From: Pedobacter westerhofensis
GTDB lineage: Bacteria; Bacteroidota; Bacteroidia; Sphingobacteriales; Sphingobacteriaceae
NCBI RefSeq assembly: GCF_900182595.1
Contig: NZ_FXTN01000001.1
Location: forward strand, 248,001-312,000
Reading direction: 5' to 3'
Length of the DNA: 64,000 nucleotides
Both the position numbers and the translations under genes were made by a program. Numbering within the stretch: position 1 is the stretch's first letter; each line of letters opens with the position of its first letter. The notes beneath the pieces were generated by a model, which worked only from the letters and a program-made list of their open reading frames with translations, did no database searches and was not told the origin of the DNA. This document shows positions 18,216 through 25,871 of the stretch, in pieces.

Positions 18216-18878
18216 ATGTGTCGTTCAGCTTTTGTTTACTCTTTATTTATAAGTATAGCGTTTTCTCTTTCATATATCCCTGCTGCTTTAGCTCAGGACA
18301 ACTGGACATTGTCTGCACAGCATGAGGGAATTAATGTGTATACCAGACCGGCTTCCAATCCTAAATTGAAGGCGATAAAAGTAGTGAGCAATATGCCGGC
18401 TACAAACTCTCAGCTCCTGGCTGCGATCATGGATATAGAAACCTGCAGCGAATGGGTATACCATAGCAGGAAAAACGTCATGATTAAGCAGATATCAGCT
18501 CTGGATCTTATCTACTATTCTGAATTGGATGTACCCTGGCCCTGTGAGAACAGGGATTTTGTAGTTCATATTCAGGTTTCGCAGAACCCACAGAGCAGGG
18601 TGATCACGGTGAATTCTCCCTGTATCCCGGGCTATGTACCGCAAAAGGACAAAATCGTAAGAATCCCTCATTCTGTTGGCAACTGGACCATCACACCAAT
18701 AGGCAAAAATCAGGTGCGGGCAGAATATGTACTGGAAGTAGATCCGATGGGCACAATCCCTGCCTGGCTCATCAATCTGTTTGCCACAAAAGGGCCGCTG
18801 GAAACATTTAAAGAGTTAAAAACCCATGTACAGCAGGACAAATATAGAAACACGCACTACCCCCAAATCCTGGATTAG
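18216..18878 (+). CDS. START domain-containing exported protein
   Basis: A 220-residue protein with a signal peptide (1-27, ending AALAQ). The rest resembles the START/SRPBCC lipid-binding fold: WTLSAQHEGINVYTRP near the start, then DIETCSEWVYHSRKNVMIKQ, DVPWPCENRDFV and WLINLFATKGPLETFKELK. This order is typical of bacterial START proteins that resemble the StAR/PCTP domain. It probably binds a lipid or other hydrophobic ligand in the periplasm; the ligand is unknown. It is a single gene on the plus strand, convergent with the MutS-like gene whose stop is 30 bases away. Confidence 0.82.
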   Translation: MCRSAFVYSLFISIAFSLSYIPAALAQDNWTLSAQHEGINVYTRPASNPKLKAIKVVSNMPATNSQLLAAIMDIETCSEWVYHSRKNVMIKQISALDLIYYSELDVPWPCENRDFVVHIQVSQNPQSRVITVNSPCIPGYVPQKDKIVRIPHSVGNWTITPIGKNQVRAEYVLEVDPMGTIPAWLINLFATKGPLETFKELKTHVQQDKYRNTHYPQILD

Positions 18879-18907
18879 CTTTACAACTGGTTGGCATTTT
18901 GCCGGTA

Positions 18908-20566
18908 TCAGCCCTGCATCAAAAGATCTACAGTAGCATTGGCATCTGTAATAATGGAGTCGGGATAATCGTTGATTTCCAGGATTTTGATTGCATTCCG
19001 CGTTTTTAAAGGGCCCTTTTTTATCGTATGATCAAAAATCAGTTCCTGTTCGGCAACGGCCTCAGTAAAGTGGTAAAGATCATATTCTGTTTGCAGAAGT
19101 TCATTCAGTTCTGTATCGTGTGTTGAAACGAATACCAGATTATTGTTTTTTGCAAGGTACGAAAGGATCGCCTTGCCTGCCGAAACCCTTTCAATGGTAT
19201 TGGTACCTTTAAAAATCTCGTCGAGGATAAAAAAGCAGGGTGAGCCCTTGCCCGATTCCTGTATAAACTCTTTGATGATCCTCATCTCTTCAAAATAATA
19301 ACTCTTCTCCTCCAGCAAACTGTCAGATATGGTGATCGATGAGAATATCTTTGAATAGGGCATCACAAATTTATCTGCCAGGCAGGTAAGCAGTGTCTGG
19401 CCCAAAATCATATTGATACCTACAGAACGTATAAAGGTGGTTTTGCCCGACATATTGGAGCCGGTCAGTAACAGGTTTTTTTGTTCCAGCTGAAGATCAT
19501 TGGGCACACAGTTTTCAATCAGAGGATGTTTTACTCCTTCTACTTCCAAGCCGCTGGTACTGCTAAAAACTGGCTTGCAGTAAGTATCAAGTGAGGATCT
19601 GAATGCAGCAATGGATATAGCAGTGTCTACAGTACCAATAAATATAAACAGCTCCTTCAGTTTTTCTCTTTTTTCCCTCAACGAATCAATTATAGAATAA
19701 AAGGAGATAATCTCGATATTAAAAGCGATTTTTAACAGTTCAAAAACCAGGAAGCCTACCACCGCGGCATCGCCTTCGGCCATGTTGTCGAGTTTTACGC
19801 CGATCATTTTTCGCTTCAGTGGAGTAAGTTCTCTGATCAGTTCTGCCGTATCAGGAAAATTTGATCTGATCCTGTCATCAGCATCCAGTTTTTTCGCCGT
19901 GTCAAATGCTTTCAGAAATTCACCGAGCGACGACGTATGTACACTTACATTGTTTTTATTCCAGTAATGAATACCGGAATTAATAATGAATATCCCTCCA
20001 AATACCAGAAAGGCTGCCGGATAAAAGAAACCCGCAAAAAGACAGCCCAGGTTGAGCAGTGTTAGCAGGTAGATCAGGGGCATAAATTCCGGCCTGTCGA
20101 TCTTCTTTGCATATACCAGGTCCTGGAAATAATAAGAATCGTTTTTCTCCAGTTTTTGCAGTGTTACCTGCGTATCCAGCCTGAGCCCCTCATCCCCTGC
20201 AATCAGTTCAGCAAATGAATCCTGGATGTGCAGCGCCTCCGGATTTTTGTCCAGGGTGCGCAGCCTCGCATACAAAAACTGCTGTCCTACGCGGGATACT
20301 GTCCGGTCTACCAGCTTAAACACGTCGTTCAGATAAAGATCAGCAGCTACCTTGTCAGAGATCAGCTGAAGTTTCTCGTGCGACTCCGAAATTGTATTCA
20401 GGAAATAATTCTCTACGGAATCCAGATCAATATACCTGCTGTTTTTGGGTTGGCCCCAATCCTGCCTGAGGCGTTCGCGGTTCGTTTTTTCGGAGAGCTT
20501 TTTGAAAAAATAAACAAGCACATAAATCAGCACTAAGGCAAGAACGATATAAAATACAATCAGCAT
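18908..20566 (-). CDS. Membrane-anchored MutS-like ATPase
   Basis: A 552-residue protein with a MutS-type ATPase domain: P-loop GSNMSGKTT (369-377), Walker B FFILDE (445-450) and STHD (481-484), plus a lever-helix-like region before it. The N-terminal mismatch-recognition domains of MutS are absent. Instead there is a membrane helix at 1-20 and a hydrophobic pair around 163-196. The ATG at 20566 was chosen over one 60 bases upstream. It belongs to the MutS-related ATPase group common in Bacteroidota whose role is not established; standard mismatch repair is unlikely. The gene is not in an obvious operon. Confidence 0.85.
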   Translation of the reverse strand: MLIVFYIVLALVLIYVLVYFFKKLSEKTNRERLRQDWGQPKNSRYIDLDSVENYFLNTISESHEKLQLISDKVAADLYLNDVFKLVDRTVSRVGQQFLYARLRTLDKNPEALHIQDSFAELIAGDEGLRLDTQVTLQKLEKNDSYYFQDLVYAKKIDRPEFMPLIYLLTLLNLGCLFAGFFYPAAFLVFGGIFIINSGIHYWNKNNVSVHTSSLGEFLKAFDTAKKLDADDRIRSNFPDTAELIRELTPLKRKMIGVKLDNMAEGDAAVVGFLVFELLKIAFNIEIISFYSIIDSLREKREKLKELFIFIGTVDTAISIAAFRSSLDTYCKPVFSSTSGLEVEGVKHPLIENCVPNDLQLEQKNLLLTGSNMSGKTTFIRSVGINMILGQTLLTCLADKFVMPYSKIFSSITISDSLLEEKSYYFEEMRIIKEFIQESGKGSPCFFILDEIFKGTNTIERVSAGKAILSYLAKNNNLVFVSTHDTELNELLQTEYDLYHFTEAVAEQELIFDHTIKKGPLKTRNAIKILEINDYPDSIITDANATVDLLMQG

Positions 20567-20627
20567 GATAACAGGATAATATGAAAAGATGCGAAATTTA
20601 AAGAAAAAATAGCTAACGGCTATCAAT

Positions 20628-20663
20628 AAAAAACGTGAATATCATCGGATATTCACGTTTTTT
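20628..20663. terminator. Strong bidirectional terminator hairpin
   Basis: 16-base perfect arms (20628-20643 and 20648-20663) with a four-base loop; the stem ends in A6/T6. It follows the GH114-like gene on the minus strand by about 95 bases and also precedes the MutS-like gene. Confidence 0.85.
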
Positions 20664-20756
20664 ACCGCATTACGTGCACGCTTATATTCTGTCAAAGCTG
20701 TGCACATCAATTAACATTGCTTTACAGGAAAAGACCCCATACTGCTCGGATGTATC

Positions 20757-21599
20757 TTATTGACAGTTAAAGCTCCATTTTTCTAAAGACCTCCGCTTCA
20801 GCAGGGCAAAATATCCCAGGGATTTTGCCTTTGGACAAATTGTTGACGAAAAACTACTCTGAGAGGTGCGATCTGTATATTCTACTGCAACTACAGGCTT
20901 GTTAAGACTAATGTAAGACTTCAGATCATCCTGGAACTTATCTGCAAAAGCATCTTCTGTTAATACCCAGTCGAACTGCTTGCTGTAAGTATCTGCCAGT
21001 TCCGGCACATTCTTCTGCCCTATTCCAAGTCCGTTTTGATGAGCAAGCGCTATCAGATAGTCGCAATATCTTTTTGTATCATCAAGAGAAATATCAAATC
21101 CGCTATCGTTGTCGTAACTATCTATATTATCGGGTTCAACAGCATCAAAGCCTTTTGAAAGGATCATATTGATCCTGGACTTTAGCCAGGGCTGTAATTT
21201 TTCGGGCTTTCTGATATCCAGCCATTTTTCATGGGGCCATTCATCATATATCTTACCAATTACTTCAGCAGGCAATAAATTAGCATCCGGCCTGTCGTCT
21301 TCTATCGTTCCCACAGAAAGATAAGCGATCACTTTTTTGCCTTGTTTATGCAGTGCAGCAACCTGTGCTGCTGTAGTGGTAAATGCATCCACATCAACAA
21401 CCTCGGCAGTAAATGTATCACTGGCTTTCAAATCATCCAGGCACCAGTCAAAAGTGACGCCCGCTTTGGGCTGCCACCAGCTCAGCAGAGGAGCATTTAC
21501 CTGGTTTTCATCTGTTGGATCAGCAGAGACATTTTCATTTTCTTTCCTGCAACCCCATAACAGGGATGCCGCAAACAGCAGCAGAATTACATTTTTCAT
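20757..21599 (-). CDS. Endo-alpha-1,4-polygalactosaminidase-like lipoprotein (GH114 type)
   Basis: A 280-residue predicted lipoprotein: signal peptide with lipobox LLWGC (acylated Cys17). The body is a TIM-barrel of the GH114/spherulin-4-like group: WWQPKAGVTFDWCLDD, KKVIAYLSVGTIEDDRPD and the acidic FDAVEPDNIDSYDNDSGF, which holds likely catalytic acids. Related enzymes cut galactosaminogalactan-type polymers. The substrate here is not proven. It would sit on the outer or periplasmic membrane face. The gene is about 85 bases downstream of the start-side of the radical SAM block but not clearly co-transcribed. Confidence 0.83.
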   Translation of the reverse strand: MKNVILLLFAASLLWGCRKENENVSADPTDENQVNAPLLSWWQPKAGVTFDWCLDDLKASDTFTAEVVDVDAFTTTAAQVAALHKQGKKVIAYLSVGTIEDDRPDANLLPAEVIGKIYDEWPHEKWLDIRKPEKLQPWLKSRINMILSKGFDAVEPDNIDSYDNDSGFDISLDDTKRYCDYLIALAHQNGLGIGQKNVPELADTYSKQFDWVLTEDAFADKFQDDLKSYISLNKPVVAVEYTDRTSQSSFSSTICPKAKSLGYFALLKRRSLEKWSFNCQ

Positions 21600-21684
21600 A
21601 GTGGTAGGATTTATATTCCAAAATTTGTTTTCTCAAATTTGTCGATAATATAAATCCAGTTACATCCCCTAATGTGGGGAGATA

Positions 21685-23916
21685 TTACAATACTAACAGG
21701 CCAAAATCTCTCAATGTATAAACCGGCTGAGAATACCAGAACAGTTCAAAATATTCCATTGAATTTTCATAATCGGCTTTAAGATCCTGATAAGTATAAA
21801 CTTGTGTGCCAGAAACCGACACTTTCTGTAAAATTGAAGAAAGCCACTCCCCCTCCTTTTTGCTGGTCTGGATCGTAAAGCTTTCCTTCTTGTCATGAAA
21901 GGTGAGGATCAGCATCTCCAGGGAATTTCCTTTTTTATATTTGACAAAGCTTTCTGCTTCGGGCTTCCCTCCAAGCCAAACTACCTTGGCAGTGGGTTTA
22001 GTATCAAACTTCCCCTCTTCCCTTAAAGCCTTGTCAATAAAATCCGGAGGGATGGTCACTTTCGGGATCTTAAAGTCAAACCAGTCCTGCAGTTTATAAT
22101 CCAGGCAAATGCCATGCATAAAGTTGAAAAGCGACTTTTTGAGGCCAAAACTAAATTTACCATGGTCTATTCCGGTCTGATCGATGTAGTTGATATCATT
22201 GTTGGCAAACGTTCCGATAGCTTCTGTTTCCTTTACTACCCCAAATCTTTCCGGGTACAGGCCTACCGGGCTGTGTGCAGTCATTGCAAACTGATGCCAG
22301 AATCCCGATTGCAGCACACCCGCATCAAACAATTGCCTCACCATCTCAAGGCTGTCTATGGTTTCCTGGATGGTTTGTGTAGGGTAACCATACATCAGGT
22401 AAGCATGAACCAGCACTCCTGCTTCTGTAAAATTGCGCGTAACCTGAGCTACCTGTTCAACCGATACGCCTTTGTCAATGAGTTTTAACAATCTGTCGGA
22501 CGCTACCTCCAGTCCACCGGATACGGCAATGCAGCCCGAGGCCTTTAATAAAATACATAAATCCCTGGTAAAGCTTTTTTCAAAGCGGATATTGGTCCAC
22601 CAGCTTACAGAAAGCTTTCTGCGTAGGATTTCCAGTGCCACCTCGCGCATCAGTGCCGGTGGCGCGGCCTCGTCCACAAAATGAAAGCCGCTCTGACCAG
22701 TTTTTTCGGTCAGTTCTTCAATCCGGTCTACAATCAGTTTAGCGGCAACAGGTTCATATATCTTAATATAATCCAAAGAGATATCGCAAAACGTACATTT
22801 TCCCCAGTAACAACCATGTGCCATGGTTAGTTTGTTCCAGCGGCCATCACTCCACATCCGGTGCATAGGGTTTACGATCTCGATGACAGATATATACTGG
22901 TCCAGCTGCAGGTCGCTGTAATCAGGTGTACCGACATCAGCCTGTTTATAATCGCTGCGCAAAGCATCATTTTTATAAACTACCTCCCCATTCTCCAGCA
23001 AAAAAGTTCTTTTGTACAAATTCAGTGGCAGATTGCCCATGATCGCGCTGCAGATCAGTTCAACAGGCAGCTCTCCGTCATCCAGTGAGATAAAATCAAA
23101 AAATTCAAATACCCGTTTATCAGAAACAGAGCGCAGTTCTGTATTGGCAAAACCGCCTCCCATAGATATTTTAATGTCGGGATAATTGCGTTTCACATAT
23201 TGTGCACAGCGGAAAGCTGCGTATAAATTCCCTGGAAAGGGAACAGAAATCAGGAACAGCTTAGGTTTTATCGAAGCAAGTTTTTCTTCCAAAATCTGAA
23301 TCAGGATTTTATCCATGTAGGTATACTCCTGATTGAGGGTTTCATACAGCTCATCAAAGGAGTTTGCGCTCCTGCCCAGCCTTTCGGCATAACGGCTGAA
23401 ACCAAAATTCCGATCCACACATTCGATGATAAAATCCGAAATATCCTCAAGGTACAGCGTAGCCAGATGTTTGCCTTTATCCTGTGTTCCCATGGTACCA
23501 AATGCCCAGTCGAGCTCTTCCAGCTGCGCAAATCGGGATGCTTCGGGCAGAAAATCTTCCTGACAGATCTGTAAAGCAAGGGTTGGGTTTTTACCCTGCA
23601 AAAATGAAATAACAGCGCCGATCGTTTTAATATACTCATCTTTCAGCGACAGGATACGCTTTGCATTCGCAGTTTTTGGCTGATGATGGAAGTCCTCTGC
23701 ATACATAAAAAGCTGTTCCAGGCCCTTACGGGAAAACAAAGCCAGAATCACTTCGATACCCAGATCGGCCTGTGTTGATGATATATTTTTAGTGTTCAAA
23801 AAACCTTTAATATATGCAGTTGCAGGATACGGGGTATTCAGCTGAGTGAAGGGCGGTGTGACAAGGAAAAGATCTGTTTTCAAATTGCAATAGTATTTCG
23901 CTGCAAAAATATCCAT
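21685..23916 (-). CDS. B12-binding-type radical SAM protein
   Basis: A 743-residue protein. The N-terminal half has the layout of a cobalamin-binding Rossmann domain (KPKLFLISVPFPGNLYAAF, IKISMGGGFANTEL, ISLDDGELP around 218-285). The radical SAM barrel follows, with cysteines at 369, 374 and 377. The spacing is C-x4-C-x2-C (GCYWGKCTFCD) rather than the classic C-x3-C-x2-C. FHFVDEAAPP and GLEVASDRLL are later barrel motifs. The last 130 residues are a separate, unassigned domain. The reaction is unknown; the neighbours give no hint. It is convergent with nothing and transcribed alone. Confidence 0.85.
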   Translation of the reverse strand: MDIFAAKYYCNLKTDLFLVTPPFTQLNTPYPATAYIKGFLNTKNISSTQADLGIEVILALFSRKGLEQLFMYAEDFHHQPKTANAKRILSLKDEYIKTIGAVISFLQGKNPTLALQICQEDFLPEASRFAQLEELDWAFGTMGTQDKGKHLATLYLEDISDFIIECVDRNFGFSRYAERLGRSANSFDELYETLNQEYTYMDKILIQILEEKLASIKPKLFLISVPFPGNLYAAFRCAQYVKRNYPDIKISMGGGFANTELRSVSDKRVFEFFDFISLDDGELPVELICSAIMGNLPLNLYKRTFLLENGEVVYKNDALRSDYKQADVGTPDYSDLQLDQYISVIEIVNPMHRMWSDGRWNKLTMAHGCYWGKCTFCDISLDYIKIYEPVAAKLIVDRIEELTEKTGQSGFHFVDEAAPPALMREVALEILRRKLSVSWWTNIRFEKSFTRDLCILLKASGCIAVSGGLEVASDRLLKLIDKGVSVEQVAQVTRNFTEAGVLVHAYLMYGYPTQTIQETIDSLEMVRQLFDAGVLQSGFWHQFAMTAHSPVGLYPERFGVVKETEAIGTFANNDINYIDQTGIDHGKFSFGLKKSLFNFMHGICLDYKLQDWFDFKIPKVTIPPDFIDKALREEGKFDTKPTAKVVWLGGKPEAESFVKYKKGNSLEMLILTFHDKKESFTIQTSKKEGEWLSSILQKVSVSGTQVYTYQDLKADYENSMEYFELFWYSQPVYTLRDFGLLVL

Positions 23917-24022
23917 AATTATTTTAGTATCCGGTCATATCAAACGATAAAGATTTCAGAAGAATGGTACACCTCAGTGTGTGAAAGTTGCCCTCCGGGA
24001 TATATAATGTATTTTTAAGTTG

Positions 24023-24044
24023 TATAACTGCAAAATAAGTTATA
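24023..24044 (+). promoter_or_regulatory. Candidate BlaI operator dyad
   Basis: TATAACT (24023-24029) and AGTTATA (24038-24044) form a perfect dyad with an eight-base spacer. It ends ten bases before the blaI-type ATG, where a repressor would block transcription or be part of autoregulation. The sequence differs from the classic TACAnnTGTA boxes of BlaI/MecI. Confidence 0.5.
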
Positions 24045-24054
24045 GGTTAGCCGA

Positions 24055-24423
24055 ATGGAAGAGTTAACAAAATCAGAGGAGCGTATCATGCAGATTATCT
24101 GGAAATTAGAAACCTGTTTTGTGAAAGATATCATTGAGGAAATGCCTGATGAGCCCAAGCCTCCCTACAATACCATCTCATCCATCGTAAGGATCCTCGC
24201 AAAGAAAGGTTACCTGGCCTACAAAGCGTATGGAAAGACCTATGAGTATTTTCCGGCGATCAGCAAGGAAGACTATACCAAAACTACATTTTCGAAAATT
24301 CTAAGCGGCTACTTTGATAATTCAGCCATCAGCCTGCTGTCTTTTATGGTAAAAGAACAAAAACTGAGTGATAAAGACATTGACGAATTGAATATCTTAA
24401 TCAATAAAAAATGGGGCAAATAG
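24055..24423 (+). CDS. BlaI/MecI/CopY family repressor
   Basis: A 122-residue winged-helix regulator, full family length: LTKSEERIMQIIWKLETCFV at the N-terminus, recognition-helix region PPYNTISSIVRILAKKGYLAYKAYGKTYEYFP, and a C-terminal dimerisation helix region (ILSGYFDNSAISLLSFMVKE). Proteins of this family bind DNA as dimers and are removed when a partner M56 protease is activated. The next gene encodes exactly such a protease and overlaps this one by 13 bases, so the pair is surely functionally linked. Autoregulation through the dyad just upstream is likely. Confidence 0.95.
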   Translation: MEELTKSEERIMQIIWKLETCFVKDIIEEMPDEPKPPYNTISSIVRILAKKGYLAYKAYGKTYEYFPAISKEDYTKTTFSKILSGYFDNSAISLLSFMVKEQKLSDKDIDELNILINKKWGK

Positions 24424-25871
24424 ATTTTTTGATTTATCTGGCCGGGGTGAGCCTCAGTTCATTCGCATTTTTCATTTTATACGTCCTGATTTTAAAGCAC
24501 CTTACCTTTTTTAAGATCAACAGAATATACCTGCTCTCGGCCCTGCTGTTCAGCTTCGCAATTCCATGCATCAAAATTGACACAGATCACAGGGTCATTG
24601 ATGTGCACAATGATCCTGAAATTTATCATCAGATAGAACATCTCAGCACCCTGTCCTCACAACCGTTCATTGGCAATGACCAGACATCCCTTAGCCTGGC
24701 CGGCATTATCATATATATCTACATTTTCATTACCGCAGCTCTCTTTTGTAAAGGCGTTCATGGTCTGTTTCAAATCGTAAAACACACCAAAAAGAAGGCA
24801 GTAGAAGTGAGAGGGCTAAAAGTTATTTATAAACACAGCGGATTTGTGAACTGCTCATTCTTTAATTACGTGTTTATTAACCCGGCAAGCTTCAACGTGG
24901 AGGAAATAAAAATGCTGCTGCAGCATGAGCATGTCCACGCAAAACAGTGGCACTCCGCAGATAAGATCTTCCTGCTGTTCTGTAAAACAATATTATGGTT
25001 TAACCCCCTGATTTACTGGTATGATACCGCGCTGGAACAGGCGCACGAATTCGAGGCAGATGCGATCACTTCAAAAACAGAAGATCCTGAAAGCTATGCC
25101 AGGCTGTTGATCAGAATGGGCAGCGATAAAAAATCCCATATATTGACCCATCATTTTGGGAAACATCCTGTTAAAGCACGCATTTTGATGCTCTTCGCAG
25201 CCAGGTCAAAAGCTGTGTCAGCTACGGTCTATCTGTTGGCAATTCCTGTTTTTATTGGCCTGATCTTAGTTTTTTCGGTAAAACTTGCGGCTGCCTACCC
25301 ATCTTCGGGCCCTGTATTTACGCTGATCCTTGATGCCGGACATGGCGGCAGCGATGAAGGTGCCGCTGCAGGAGATATTACCGAGAAAGAGCTGAGCCTC
25401 GGGTTAGTTAAACAAATTCAGTCCCTTGCGGAGGCCAAAGGCATCAGCGTCATCAGTACCAGAAATGATGATTCAAACCTAAGCCTCAAAAACCGCGGGC
25501 TTGCCAGAGGAGATATCATGCTCTCGGTACATTATAATACTTCAGATAACCGGAATAAAAGTGGAATTGAAATCCTGTCCGGTATTTCAGCGAATTCATC
25601 AAGGCGCTCTGTCATCAAAAACCTGAGCCTTGCGCTTTATCAGCAGCTGAGCCTGCTTGATGGTATAGCTACAGAGAACCTTTCCAGGGAAGTTACAGGC
25701 AGCTACCTGCTTGACAAAAGTGTTAGTCCGGCTATTATGCTGGAACTCGGGTACCTGAGCAATACAAATGATCGGCAATTCATCACCAGTCCTGCACACC
25801 AGAATGAACTGTCAGAAGCTATTGTAAACTCGGTTTTAGCTTACAGGGAGGCACAAATACAGCACAAATAA
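24411..25871 (+). CDS. BlaR1-like M56 membrane protease fused to an N-acetylmuramoyl-L-alanine amidase
   Basis: A 486-residue fusion. Residues 1-295 are a BlaR1/MecR1-type membrane part: helices near 8-30, 38-53, 95-115 and a last helix near 268-292, with zinc motif HEHVH (172-176) and EFEAD (213-217) of M56 peptidases. Where BlaR1 has a penicillin-binding sensor, this protein has an Amidase_3 domain (about 302-480): LDAGHGG (His311), a Glu near 325, SVHYN (His374) and the catalytic-type MLELGY (Glu445). All key residues of both enzymes are visible. By BlaR1 topology the amidase lies in the periplasm. It probably senses or trims peptidoglycan and signals by cleaving the BlaI-type repressor. 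Its stop overlaps the next start (TAATG). Confidence 0.92.
   Translation: MGQIDFLIYLAGVSLSSFAFFILYVLILKHLTFFKINRIYLLSALLFSFAIPCIKIDTDHRVIDVHNDPEIYHQIEHLSTLSSQPFIGNDQTSLSLAGIIIYIYIFITAALFCKGVHGLFQIVKHTKKKAVEVRGLKVIYKHSGFVNCSFFNYVFINPASFNVEEIKMLLQHEHVHAKQWHSADKIFLLFCKTILWFNPLIYWYDTALEQAHEFEADAITSKTEDPESYARLLIRMGSDKKSHILTHHFGKHPVKARILMLFAARSKAVSATVYLLAIPVFIGLILVFSVKLAAAYPSSGPVFTLILDAGHGGSDEGAAAGDITEKELSLGLVKQIQSLAEAKGISVISTRNDDSNLSLKNRGLARGDIMLSVHYNTSDNRNKSGIEILSGISANSSRRSVIKNLSLALYQQLSLLDGIATENLSREVTGSYLLDKSVSPAIMLELGYLSNTNDRQFITSPAHQNELSEAIVNSVLAYREAQIQHK

Noticed and set aside
24411-25871. Classical beta-lactam sensor BlaR1
   Set aside because: The C-terminal domain has amidase motifs (AGHGG, SVHYN, LELGY) and lacks the penicillin-binding SxxK/KTG motifs, so it is not a beta-lactam sensor of the known kind.
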